DNA of 64,000 nt from Sordaria brevicollis (Eukaryota; Ascomycota; Sordariomycetes; Sordariales; Sordariaceae). Below the pieces are notes generated by a model. The model saw only the letters and a list, made by a program, of their open reading frames with translations, was not told the origin of the DNA and did no database searches. A program made the position numbers and the translations under genes. The stretch lies in contig JAUTDP010000006.1 of NCBI GenBank assembly GCA_033439795.1, forward strand, positions 620,001-684,000, read 5' to 3'. Positions 23,549 to 34,192 of this stretch are shown here, piece by piece (position 1 is the first letter of the stretch; each line of letters starts with the position of its first letter).

Positions 23549-24214
23549 GCATCGTATGGCATCCATATGAGTTACAGAAACGATGCTGTTCCGAAGAATA
23601 CGGTTAATGAAGACACAAGCCGCATACGAGGCCTTTAGGATTGGATACCCGTAGCATACCAAAAGCTGGGCCTCTTCTTTGGCTACAATCAATGAGTTGA
23701 CATGTATCATATCGGCCCAGTGACTGCAGTTCGAGCTCACAAACTCTCCCTCCACCGTGAAGTGACACACCAAAAGCGATCAACTGACAAAAGAAACGAG
23801 TTGTTCCATTCTACTCGATGCTTCAAGGTTCTGACACGACTTCAACGAAGCCATAGCAATTTGTTTGTAGAAGCCCCGATGCAAACCTCGAAAAGGCTTA
23901 CTTGGGAACCTTTTACAAACGCCAACACAACAAGGAACCTCGAGTATCTCACCGACTTATCTGCTTATGGTAGCTCCTTCACAGAACTGGTGGTGATACA
24001 CATAGTCGAAGCCCAAGTCCTTGTGAACAAGCCTGAGTCCAAATTTTGAAGCGCCGCAACTCCATATAAAATTACTCTCGGCAACACCCGAAGAAAATCT
24101 TTGCTCTCCCCATCTCTTACCACCCACACTTACATACACAGACGCAATCGTCACTCAAAAACATATCTTCCGCCTTTCTACAAGCAAAAGCCCCAATAAC
24201 GCAACCTCGAAAAG
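23549..24214. other. Intergenic region with TATA-like box
   Basis: 3' flank of the permease and promoter of the next gene. CATATAAAAT at about 24062-24071 lies about 150 bases before the ATG at 24215 and could be a TATA box. Nothing else seen. Confidence 0.45.
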
Positions 24215-24568
24215 ATGGCCTGGGAAGAAGACTACGAGGTCAAGCCTCACCCGGCAACGGTCCCAGCCGTGAAGACCAAGGCTCAAGCTGCCCCTGCCCC
24301 TGCCCCTGAGGGTTCTAGCAGTCCCGATTCCACTTCCAGCTCTGGTTCCAATTCCAAGAAAAGTCAGCAGAACAAGCCGGAAGAGAAGAAACCGAATATC
24401 TCTAACGTCACCACCGAGGGAGAAAGATCTGTAGCGAAGGACAACAAGAAGAAGGAGAAGAAGTGGGCAAGTAGAGGCGAGAATGGCGAGGAGTGGGGAT
24501 CGCGCAAGATTGTGAGTGAAGAGGATGGGAAGATTACCGAGGAGTTTTATCATCGGTGGTGCTATTGA
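24215..24568 (+). CDS. Small hydrophilic protein of unknown function, 117 aa
   Basis: A single-exon ORF preceded by a pyrimidine-rich leader and a TATA-like site about 150 bp upstream. The product starts MAWEEDYEVKPHPATV, then has an Ala/Pro and Ser-rich segment, a Lys-rich middle and an acidic end finishing HRWCY. No family is recognised and it is probably disordered. The context (clean leader, coherent charged composition, A after the ATG-adjacent Kozak-like AAAAGATGG) supports it as a real gene, but it has no homology evidence. Confidence 0.55.
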   Translation: MAWEEDYEVKPHPATVPAVKTKAQAAPAPAPEGSSSPDSTSSSGSNSKKSQQNKPEEKKPNISNVTTEGERSVAKDNKKKEKKWASRGENGEEWGSRKIVSEEDGKITEEFYHRWCY

Positions 24569-25734
24569 GGGTGACTTGGGACTTGAGCGCGTGGTTTAGA
24601 AAGTATGGGGAGAGAGTCGAACTGAAGGAAACCTGGAGGGATTGCTTGGGCGGATTGTTAACCTGAACGAAGTCGGGAAAGGATCATGGGAAGGAATAGA
24701 AACGCATCACTCCAGTCAGTTACGTGATCTCCGGTGTTCTTGAAAAGGTGAATTCCCTCCTTTTGCGCTTTAGGTCAAGAACAGACACAAAGTCAACCGC
24801 TCGCGAGAGTTCATTGCCTTGATGCCGCGTCGACTCTGCTCCGGTCTCGGTCTGATGCGTCCGCTTCCAAGTTCTCTGTACCTTCCTTAACACCCTTGAC
24901 TGCTAGAGAACGAAATGACAAGAGCAACTGGCCTCTCTTACAATACTCCTGGAAGGTGAATCCCAACTTTGCATTCACCGACTTTCTCGGGGCCGGCAAG
25001 GAAGATTTCTCGACCAAAATTATTGCCAGTCAAACATGGCCCAATTGATTGCTCTATCTCACGGCAATTTGTTTGGGTGTTCGACCATCTGCAATCCTAC
25101 ATCTTTCTCTCTAGCTTGGGTCGGTCAACAACAATTCTCCTACTCTTCCTTTGCTCTTCACTTCCTTCAATCAACCCTTCACCAGCAGGCCAACACGCCC
25201 TATCTCCTGGCTCGAAGCACTGGAAATCCTCACAGTCCCGCAGCCGGCACCTTGTACAGACAACACCGGCAAAGGTTCATGCAGCATTCACCGCGCATGC
25301 AAGAAACAGCTGGACGTTTCCCCCACTTCACTGCCCGTAAGCGGAATATTTAAGTCACACGATCTGGAGCGGCCTGTGATTCCCCTCTTTCTTCCTCAGA
25401 CCAGCCAATTCATCAATCCCTTCCATTGGTTGCGAAATTGATCTCTTTTTTGAGAAACACCAAGATATTGCCGGAGAATACTACGATTCTCCGGCACAAG
25501 AATCGGCGTCAAAACAGAAAGACGTCACCACTGGTCAATCTCTCTACCCAGAGATCAGCCGCCATCAGTGAGACTACCGGTAGTCCTCCGCCAGAAGTCC
25601 TCCCTCAACACAAGTTCAGGAACAATGGCTAACTTCTTCTGTCATCTCCAGTTAGCACATCAGTCCCATCCGTCCCACCGAATCCTATTCTCTCTGGAGA
25701 TCTCAATTATCGACACATATCCCCAGATGGCATC
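24569..25734. promoter_or_regulatory. Intergenic region and long leader with a hairpin
   Basis: 1.17 kb containing short upstream ORFs and, at 25469-25496, a perfect 11-bp stem with a 6-base loop. No supported gene. Confidence 0.45.
25469..25496 (+). promoter_or_regulatory. Perfect 11-bp hairpin upstream of the 25735 gene
   Basis: TGCCGGAGAAT at 25469-25479, loop ACTACG, then ATTCTCCGGCA at 25486-25496. If transcribed in the leader of the gene starting at 25735 it would form a stable RNA stem about 240 nt before the ATG. Its function is unknown. Confidence 0.6.
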
Positions 25735-26655
25735 ATGCAACTCCAATTCGAAAGCATTGCCCTGAAGCCAGAAACCGCTATGGAAAACACTGGCAAACGA
25801 TTCGTTCGCCCCGACACTCCTCCATCAACATCCAGTCAAGGCGTGCCTGTCCTTCCGAGCTCCCAACCTCCAGCCATGAAGACCAGGAGACAAGAGAGTG
25901 GCTACGACCCCGACCTCAGTTCGGCAGTAGCAGACATGCAAACAACCTACGCCGGTCTATCCCTCGACAACGAACCCGTGCTCAATATACGCCCCAGACG
26001 CTCCTCTCTGATGCTGCCACCGACCAGAATACCAAAGCCAAGAGAAGAACGAAGACGTCGTAAAAAATGGGTTTCCCCCGAGAAACAAGGCGACGGAAAC
26101 AAATTGCCACCACCAACGCCATGCCCATCTCCATCCCGCCGAACGAGAAGAAGACGTTCTTTCTCATCTTCTTCCTCAGTTGACATCGAGAACGTTCCTC
26201 GAAGAAGTTCCCGGCCTTATACCAACTATGAGAAGAAAGTCCATGGGAAGAAGGTTACTCGGTCTGCGAGTGCCGGCGCCGTTACCGGTACTAGACGCAC
26301 TGGTTATGACGCCGATGACGAGGAGAGTGATATCATGCAGATTGAGGGAGGATCTAACGAGGATGTAGAGATGGATGATGTACCGTCATATGGCAAGACT
26401 CGACCTGATTATATACGAGGAGATAACACTGGATATGATGGAAATGTCAAGATGGAGAATGTGCCCCCGTCTTATTCGTCGAGCGGGGCAAGGCTTGGAA
26501 GTGATGGGTTTGTGAGCGGTCGCCCTGTACTGGAACAACGAGAGGAGGAAGGTAACAGGATCAGGAAGAGAGTGCGATCGAGCGAAGATTTAGGGCAATG
26601 CGAACGAGTCCAGAAGTGGAGGAAGATTGGTTCGGGGTGGAGGACTGGTGAGTGA
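25735..26655 (+). CDS. Hypothetical basic/acidic disordered protein, 306 aa
   Basis: A single ORF with no recognised domain. It has Thr/Pro- and Ser-rich parts, strongly basic clusters (REERRRRKKW, SRRTRRRRSF) that could act as nuclear localisation signals, an acidic patch (DADDEESD) and a basic C-terminal end (RIRKRVRSS, VQKWRKI). The composition suggests a disordered nuclear protein. The start is uncertain: a second in-frame ATG follows 15 codons later (MENTGKRF). A coding nature is inferred from length and coherent charge patterning, not homology. Confidence 0.5.
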   Translation: MQLQFESIALKPETAMENTGKRFVRPDTPPSTSSQGVPVLPSSQPPAMKTRRQESGYDPDLSSAVADMQTTYAGLSLDNEPVLNIRPRRSSLMLPPTRIPKPREERRRRKKWVSPEKQGDGNKLPPPTPCPSPSRRTRRRRSFSSSSSVDIENVPRRSSRPYTNYEKKVHGKKVTRSASAGAVTGTRRTGYDADDEESDIMQIEGGSNEDVEMDDVPSYGKTRPDYIRGDNTGYDGNVKMENVPPSYSSSGARLGSDGFVSGRPVLEQREEEGNRIRKRVRSSEDLGQCERVQKWRKIGSGWRTGE

Positions 26656-27053
26656 CAGGAGCATGATCGTCCCGGGCAAGGCACTAAGAGAGGTTCAACA
26701 AGCGGATGAATCCTTGGTTAAGTATTTGGGGAACTGGATATAGGTGACATATATCACAAGAGGACAGTGCTGGAGTACCAATGTAGCGATAAATAAATGA
26801 CTTGATAGAAGTTTTAAGCGTAGATATCTGGCCAGTTTAGGTTCACAGTGTGATTGTTTTGCTGAAGTATAAATAGGCAGTCAAAGAAACCGAGTTAAAC
26901 GCCGCAATGCTGTCCACCATCCTAAACCCGCAACCTTACCCAGAACGCCCTTTTCCATTTCCTGATCACCAAAGCAAAAACACCATTTTCCCGAGTCCAA
27001 CAGAAAAACAAATTCTTTTGTTTGGTTCGCACAAAGGACACATGCATCGTAGC
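26656..27053. other. Convergent intergenic region (3' flanks)
   Basis: 400 bases between the stops of the 25735 gene (+) and the membrane protein gene (-). Nothing seen. Confidence 0.5.
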
Positions 27054-28022
27054 TTATATCATATTCCCAAGACTCGCAACCCTCCCGGGATGTCTAGGTG
27101 GGATTGGCATCATTGGTACCTGTTCAGTCCTCGTTGCTGTCGCTGTCCTCGTCCTCGTCACACCACCTACAACTTCACTCTCGGCGCCAGCACAAGCAGG
27201 ATGCAAATCCCCTGACGCAGACCTCTCCACTTTAACCCTAGCTTCCCAAGCCTTCCAATCATCCTTCAATCTGCTTCTTCCTTCCTCCTCATCGTTCGTG
27301 GCAGTCGTTCCCCTAAGCTCTGTTGGTGTCGTAGGCGTTTCCAGATCCACCTCTTCGTATGTGCCGTTGATGTTCCGCCTTCCCCTATTCCCATCCCTAG
27401 CGTTGGTGTTGGTGTTGGTGTTGGTGTTCGTGTTAGTGTTGACCCGCTCCAGTGTGTTCACCCTCTCCAACGTCGTACTCCTCTCCAGTGTACTAACTCT
27501 TTGCATCTCCAACGTGCCGACTCTTTCCAACGTATTCACCCGACTCGAACTAAGATAAGGCCCATTCGTTCTCGTTGTAGGAGACAGCGGAGAAAGCGAC
27601 ATCTGACTATCCAACGACAATGAATTCCATGATCTGCTGGCATACGATTTGCGGATCATGGAGGCGCGTTGGAGTTCTTGTTGTTCATACTCTGTTGTTG
27701 GTGTGGAGGATTTTCGTCTCAAAAAGCCGAATGTGGTTGTTTTTGGTGATTCTTCTGGTTGCTGTTCATTTGGTGGGATTATGAGTTGGGGGGTTGATGA
27801 GGAGGCTTGGTTTTGGAGTCGACATTGGCGGCGGTTGTAATAGATTATCAGGGCTGTGGTGGAAGTGGCGAGGATGGTGAGGCCGAGTACGATGCCAATT
27901 ATGATCCAGGGGAGGGAAGGGTTAGAGGTGATTGACTTTGAGGATGATGGTTTGTTGTTGTTGGGGATGGAGGAGGGGGTGGGGGAGATAAAGTCTCGGA
28001 GGAGAAGTGGTATTGGTGACAT
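27054..28022 (-). CDS. Single-pass membrane protein with TLER and NT repeats, 322 aa
   Basis: The ATG at 28022 is preferred over the upstream frame opening at 28154, because it gives a short luminal or outer segment followed by one strong transmembrane helix (LPWIIIGIVLGLTILATSTT) at about residues 36-61. The cytosolic tail begins with Arg-containing sequence, fitting a positive-inside type I topology; no cleavable signal peptide is clear. The tail carries a degenerate repeat of about six residues (NTLERV, GTLEMQ, STLERS, TTLERV) followed by alternating Asn-Thr, coded by a GTGTTG microsatellite. Similar layouts (Ser/Thr-rich outer part, one helix, disordered tail) occur in fungal cell-surface sensors, but no specific family is recognised. 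Confidence 0.6.
   Translation of the reverse strand: MSPIPLLLRDFISPTPSSIPNNNKPSSSKSITSNPSLPWIIIGIVLGLTILATSTTALIIYYNRRQCRLQNQASSSTPQLIIPPNEQQPEESPKTTTFGFLRRKSSTPTTEYEQQELQRASMIRKSYASRSWNSLSLDSQMSLSPLSPTTRTNGPYLSSSRVNTLERVGTLEMQRVSTLERSTTLERVNTLERVNTNTNTNTNTNTNARDGNRGRRNINGTYEEVDLETPTTPTELRGTTATNDEEEGRSRLKDDWKAWEARVKVERSASGDLHPACAGAESEVVGGVTRTRTATATRTEQVPMMPIPPRHPGRVASLGNMI
27402..27440 (-). repeat. GTGTTG hexanucleotide repeat coding (Asn-Thr)n
   Basis: About six copies of TTGGTG/GTGTTG on the + strand, read on the minus strand as alternating Asn and Thr codons within the membrane protein tail. Likely length-polymorphic. Confidence 0.85.
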
Positions 28023-31000
28023 TTTGGGATGTATTTGATGGTGAAGTCGGTTGAGACTATGGTGAATGGATGGATGTGTTATCACCAGAGGAGATTTTCT
28101 TTTCACGAAGACATCAAGAAGAGAGAGTCTGTAGGTAACAGTACGGGAAAGCAATCAGCTATCCGAGGTGAGTGATCCCTCTCCATTATGTATTTGTGTA
28201 TGTGCCAAACAATCCCTACTGTTTAAACGGTTGGCGACATGATGGTAGGTAACACCGAGAAAGAGGCTGCGCAACACAGGACATGGAGACGAGACCTACC
28301 TCACACAAACCAGACTTAGACAACAATCTCCATCTGCATATCGACATATATGGGGCACTATACCCGTATCCAAGGTTGACCCCAGCCCTCAGCCCTGGGG
28401 GCCGGTCGATCGTGGAGAACCAAAAGATCTGGGGGTCCCGGTTGACGGTAACAAATGTGAAGTGACCATAAATCCCACCTCCAATGCCTCTCCTATCCAC
28501 TGAGTAGCATAGATTAAACTGCGCCCCCAACCATCAAGTTGAGTGTAATGGGCCTATTATTGATTCCGCACTGCATGTTCGCCCTTGAAAGTAGCACAAA
28601 ACCAAAGTGCCAAGCCCTTGGATTGTATACCGGACTCGGGCTGAACGGTGTTCCTTCATGTTGTGCATCCATTGATCGCGAGATTTTGACTAGGGGCACC
28701 TTGGGTAGGTCAGTATATGCAATGCAAGTTGCCCGTGATACTACCTTTACCCTTCAACACCCATGGATTTCTTTTCCGGTGATGGCTTATCGTTCGTTGT
28801 CGGGTTTATCGTTCTCATGGAAGAAACGTGGTGTTGGCTTTAAAGAAGAAAGCCCCAATCGGATGGAGGGCCAGGGGAGGCGCAGCTATTTCGATATTGG
28901 GCTGTGAATCCTCCACTGCTATTCGCTCACCAGTTTGCAGTGGATTTTCGGGTGATCATCGTGGGTTGCGTGGGATGTAACGGGCGCTAAAGCGTTACGT
29001 TCCCGTGGTGCATGCAGTAAACATGGTGAAGCTTCCGGCACTCGAGGCCTGGAAGGGTCCCCGTGGATGCTACCGAGTTGCTAAAAATTGCTTGTTGGTG
29101 ATGGGGTTCCATGGTGGTGTAAGCATGCCGTGATGTTCATCCGGGAGGCTCATTGCGCTTAGAAGTGGGCCTCAGATGGTTAGTTCCATGGTTGTTGGTG
29201 TTGGTTGTTTCGTTTTTTTGAGCCTCCAGAATGACATTCCCAACAGTGGTTCAGGTTGGCCAACAATGGCTGGCCTTCGGTTGTTCCTTGATATTCGCGG
29301 ATCTCGCTTGCTGTTTCCAGCTACTATCACCGTTACGGTTTCTCGCCACTCTGCGCTCTGGCTGTGGTGTTTTGGCTGTGATTTTCTTCGCAACGGAATT
29401 GCTCGTGTTGAAGAATTCGCAGATAAAGCTGACTCGCCCTCGCATGTTTGCTCTTGGATATCCTCCATCCGGAAATCATCTTAGTCCTCAACACGTGTCT
29501 GTCGATCGTCGGAAACGGTAACGCCTTCTCTTCGTATTCTCGAGCACAATGTGCTTGGCGTCTCGGGCCGACAGCCGACTGGATGATGAAGGTCCGCGGC
29601 TGACCTAAGACCAGAAAGTCTTCCACCCACCTGATCTTCAGGTTGTGTCTTGCATGTTGAACGTCGCCAGTGTCTGGTGTTTTTCAATTTCAGGCCTTCG
29701 TGTTAATCGGGGGACAAACGGCTGATCGTATCTTGGTATGTCGAGGACGGGACTTATCCACCGTCGGATGGGAGAATAAGCACAGCATCTGTGTGTGGTT
29801 CGCTTCGATATGCTGCAGTGACATGTCGTTCTGACCCGCGGCGGTCGCAAAGTGTTGTGTCTTCTTGAAGTTGCAAAAAGATGGCGGGGAACGCGGGGCA
29901 TAGGCGAACACAGTGGAGACCAAGGCCCGTGCCGGACGGGACTGCGGGGCCGCGGCAGCATGAACTCCGGATTGCGGAGCCGGCGTTTGCAACAATTAAG
30001 TGGGTCTTATCGGAGCGGGACCCACCCATAGATTTCGAGTGGAGCCTCCGAATCAGTCACCCCTCCATAAAAAGTCGCGGATCCCAAACTTCCTTTTGCT
30101 TTCTTTTTCCCCTTTCCTCCCTCGTGAAGCTTCGTCCCCTTCAACGCTGCGTTTCTATGCTACCAACGGAGAGTGCCTCGGCAATCCTTTCATCATTGGC
30201 ATATGAGAAATTCGGAGAAATCGCTTCACTTCAATCATCCCTCTGGTCGCGTCAGGTTCGGCTCACTTCAGTGGTCTGGGTTTGGCAAGATTTATGGTAC
30301 TGCTTGCCGGCAACGGCCTCGCGCGATCCCCGCGTGTGTAATTGGCATCAGAAAAGCAGGGCGCAGGACTTCTCCTGGTCGTTCGCGGCCGTGGGGATAG
30401 CTCCAGTGTTTCCTCTGGGAGAGCCGTTACGAAGCTTGTGGGTAGAACCACTTGAGTGCAATACGCAGCGTGCTAGGTCTGTCTTCCTCTCGGGAGGCAG
30501 ATCTGTACAATTCGATTCCGATCATTCTGTTGGGGACGAAGCTTCACCACTCCTCTTTTTTCTCAGGTAAGAAGTACACGTGTCATACCCGAAGGACAAA
30601 GGATACTGCTAACAATGACTGTCGACACCCGACACTCGTCTCGACACAAACCAAACTCCACGGAATTGCCAGGCAGAACTGAACGCTCGTTGAACATACC
30701 CATCTCCCGCCGTATAACACCGATACCAGACCGAGAGAACGTCAACTAGATGTCGGTGAATGACAATAAAGCCACGCCAAGGTGACACTGGGGGCGGCTT
30801 GCTGGCAACACCGGCACAGGCGAGAACGTGCCTGATAGAATCTCCGACCCTAACAAGGCGGCCGAAGAGAGGACAGCACCTGATCAAGGCTGTGGCCTGT
30901 GGCCTGCTCCGGTTCCAGATCATCGCAGCGGCTGAGGCTTGGAGAACTTACCATCATACTCTTTGACTCCCGTGCCACGATCAATATCCTACGCCAGTCA

Positions 31001-31888
31001 CACGGCTGCCTTCAAAGACGATGTTGGACCGAGGCGGGTAAGCTGACAATAGGCAAAGCTCGGATCCTGTGTCACCTACATATTGCCCTGCACATCATCC
31101 AGCCGCCCCGCGATCCTACCTTCTCACTCGGGAACTATGTTTCGGTTGGCGGCTGAGTTGCAGTGCTCTGCGAACCATTATATCTTGCAAGCATGTTAGC
31201 TGCGATATTACAACTGGTGGGGTAGGTGGTTCCCATGATTGTCATCAGGCTGGTGAGACATTCACGGTGGATTTATGATGCAAAACCGAGTTTCTTTTTC
31301 TTTTTCTTTTTTTTTTTATCAAGCGGTGATATCCTTATGTTGCGAGACCATAGTCTTCATGTAGACAGAAGCATAAGTACTGCTTCAGGAAGTCCTAAAC
31401 AATCAGAGAAAAATGTTGAAAGTTCAATTCCCCCCTGACTCTACTAGACATCTGGTGGCGCCCAAGCATGGTGATGGTTTTCCCGATTAGCCAGTAGAGA
31501 ACCGATGAGGCTGAGACTTGAGGGAGTACACCGTTTCAATATTTCCGCCTTTGGGGAGCACAGGATGTTGATCAAGATGACTTACCATGATGAGTTGAAA
31601 GCGTTCATATTAATATCTCGCTAGAAACAGGAAGGTGGATGTCCCTCGCATGTCCTCGGTGGTTATGACCTTTCCCGGCGAAAAGACCAGCAGACCACGG
31701 TTGGTGGCGGCCGACTCAGAAGCACGACTGTGTTCAACTTTACCACGGAACTAACCCCCACAGGCACACGAGATTGAAGGAGGCAACGCAGGAAAAGGAT
31801 CTGAGTCTTGGTATGCTTACAGGCACAGTAGACCCAAGAATCACCAGTCACTCTTTCTTGAGAAGAGACGTCTGCGCCTCAGTACAAT
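28023..31888. other. 3.9-kb gene-free region between divergent genes
   Basis: Upstream of both the membrane protein gene (-) and the SLATT gene (+). The largest ORFs (28539-28907, 29881-30570) have no recognisable domains, begin without a convincing leader and look like chance. A C/T run lies near 31289-31318. It presumably contains two promoters and long leaders. Confidence 0.5.
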
Positions 31889-33176
31889 ATGCCAGGATCT
31901 CGGTCACCAAGCACGACGAGCGCCGGTGAGCGGGAAGATATGGTCCCCGGACAGGCCGATGAGCAGTCACCCCTTCTTGAACACGGCAGAAGGACCGTCA
32001 GCTTTGACACTATATCATCTCCTGTCCAACCCGAGCCGAGTCCACGGCAACAGCCAAGTCGAAGTCGCAGCAGTCCTGGCACCAATTCATCAAAGACATC
32101 TGCTGTGGACTTTGGTTACTCATCAAAATCAACGCCAGACCTAGCAAGACGTTGGACCGTATCAGACGAAGAGGAAATAATGTCGTCCTCACCACCATTT
32201 CCGCCCATCAAGACGAGCACTGACACGGGCTCAACCTCAGCATCCAAAGCTCAGGCCGTCACCCCGACAATGACACCAGTCCAAGCAGCAGCCGTTCGGT
32301 CCTACACCGCAGCCGAACATGCCATTCACAAAGCCGACACCAACCTATCATGGGGCGACCCAGCCGGTCTTCCCATGCGCGGGATTAACGACGAAAACCT
32401 AGTCATCTTCAGGCGGGCGATCGGTATCAATAGCGGCCTGGCCGGGGAGTCGGATCCGCGAAGTCTAGAGGAGGGCCGGAAGCGGGCGGTAGGCATGTAC
32501 GCGGCAACGATGAAGGCACAGCGTGAAAAGCGAGTGAAGCACGCGCTCATCGACTTTTTGCTCTATGCCAGCCATCTGGCGCAGATCTTGATTGGAGCTA
32601 CTTTGACTGCCTTGTATGTCTTACCATCTCCTGTTCCATCCAAGGATGAGAAACTTGGAAGTCATTGACTAATCTACCAAAAGTGGTCCATCAGCAGGAA
32701 AACACGCAATCCTCATTACCGTCCTCGGCGCAATCAACACCGTCATCGCCGGCGTTTTGGCTCTGATCAAAGGTCAAGGTCTACCCGAACGACTAAGACA
32801 TGACCAGTCCGAGTTCCGAAAGTTGCAAGACTGGATTGAGCAGACCGAGGCTCTTTTGGCCGTGGGCGTCATTGGGCGCAACCGCAAGGAGGTTGGCTTG
32901 TTGGTCCAGGTTGCGTTCAAAAAGTATAATGCCGTAAGACAGTCGGAGGAGAATAATAGGAATGAGAATTATGTGAGGGTTAGTGCGCCGGATCCGCAGG
33001 CGAGCCGTAGTGGTAGTGGTAGTGTGTCGGCGGCGGCGGCGGATCATGGTGGTCATACGGGGCAGATGGGGAAGTTGTTGGATCATAGTCATGAGGGAGG
33101 AGGGACTGGAACTGGTGGTGGGTATCAGAGTGTGAAGAATGGAGGTATAGGGGGTGGTTCACATACAGGGCGTTAA
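31889..33176 (+). CDS. SLATT-fungal two-transmembrane effector-domain protein, 405 aa
   Basis: Join of 31889-32613 and 32684-33176; the 70-nt intron has a GTATGT donor and an ACTAATC branch site. Residues 1-150 are Ser/Pro/Thr-rich and disordered. From about 160 to 330 there is a SLATT-like domain (SMODS and SLOG-associating two-TM effector, fungal branch): NLVIFRRAIGI, two helices (ALIDFLLYASHLAQILIGAT, and AILITVLGAINTVIAGVLAL), then the family-typical KGQGLPERLR and a helix FRKLQDWIEQTEALL. The C terminus is Gly/His/Ser-rich. Bacterial SLATT proteins are predicted pore-forming effectors next to nucleotide-signalling conflict systems; the fungal branch is common in ascomycetes and largely uncharacterised. 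Domain recognition is by motif memory, not by a profile search. Confidence 0.78.
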
Positions 33177-34133
33177 TAAATGTGGTGAGAGAAAATCTGG
33201 CGAGTACTAGGTCATGGATAGTTTATTTTGAGAATAGATGATGTTGAGGCTGCTTCTCTCATGGTTGTCAATGTTTCGTCTCTTCGAACACATCACAAGT
33301 GAAGTGAGTATTTGGGCTGGACTTTCAAGGTGCTGGTGACCGCATGTTACCTGTGAATTAGACCGTTTCTGAAGAATATATCACTAATAACTGCGTTTGA
33401 GTGGGGGGAACGGAAAAAACGAGCAAGTCTTTCTGTTGACTTAAGCTGCAGGAAGTCCGAGGTGTTGCAAAAAGACAACTTGACAAAAACGTAGGACCTC
33501 GAAAGCGCTCCCCACTTGAAACTGCCCATATAGGTCTAGCGTTCTTGACCATAGAGTAACAATAACCCAAAGTGGTTTAGTGGCGCAGTGGTACTAGCCC
33601 CGAACTGGACACCGAAAGGTCACCGGTTCGATCGCTATGGGGGAGCTGCTTGGGTGCGTCCTAGGCACTCCTCCATAGCGAAGGTGGAAGCGAGTATCAT
33701 TATCATCAGCGTTGCTTTTTTTTACCCATCTTTTTTGCGTTTTTGTTTTCAAGATAATGTTTTGTTTTCTCTCTTGCCTCATCGGTCTTGATTTTTGGTA
33801 GTGCGTCACGGGTTTGGTTGTATGCAAGACTTGCATGTGGTGTTGTGATTTCGGTGACAAAGACTCAAGAGGAAGCGTTTGCTTTCAAGGGACAGTGGGG
33901 CGTTGAAGGCTAACCCAAAACTAACAAGGTTTGGTGAGTAAATCGTACAAAAGTTGCTAGTGTGAGTTAAATACCATCATCATCAGATTAACCACTCATT
34001 CCGTTCCTCTTCATTCTCTGTCTTTTCCCACTTCCAACTCACTTTTCAACAATGGACGTCGACGACAACATCATCAAACTGAACTCATACAATATGGCCC
34101 AACAGAATGAAGTAAACATTTTCCAGTATCCGA
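33177..34133. other. Intergenic region with Pol III-like element and micro-ORF
   Basis: Holds the tRNA-like element at 33571-33728 and a 46-codon ORF at 34052 that runs antisense into the 3' end of the dehydrogenase gene. Otherwise empty. Confidence 0.5.
33571..33728 (+). ncRNA. tRNA-like Pol III element, possible SINE
   Basis: An A box (TGGCGCAGTGGT, 33581-33592) and a B box (GGTTCGATC, 33625-33633) lie 44 bases apart, exactly the spacing in a tRNA. The acceptor, anticodon and T stems do not pair, so it is not a functional tRNA. Downstream, CGCTATGGGGGAG and CTCCTCCATAGCG (33633-33680) form a long near-perfect hairpin, and a run of T at about 33715-33723 could terminate Pol III. A tRNA-derived head followed by unrelated sequence is the usual design of a SINE; a degenerate tRNA pseudogene is the other option. 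Confidence 0.5.
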
Positions 34134-34192
34134 TCAAGCACCAAGTGCCTCCTCCACCTCGGGATACTTCTCCAGCTTATGCCTTTCCTTGA
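34052..34192 (+). CDS. Possible micro-ORF, 46 aa
   Basis: ATG in a typical fungal context (TTTTCAACAATGG) after a pyrimidine-rich leader, giving MDVDDNIIKLNSYNMAQQNE and ending TGA at 34190. It overlaps the 3' end of the dehydrogenase gene on the other strand by about 60 bases. It could be a genuine small gene, the leader of a lost gene or chance. Confidence 0.25.
   Translation: MDVDDNIIKLNSYNMAQQNEVNIFQYPIKHQVPPPPRDTSPAYAFP

Noticed and set aside
29881..30570. 229-codon plus-strand ORF
   Set aside because: No domain, irregular composition, many competing frames open in the same place; not supportable as coding.
33574..33645. Functional tRNA gene
   Set aside because: Boxes and spacing match, but acceptor, anticodon and T stems do not pair, so it is listed only as a tRNA-like element.
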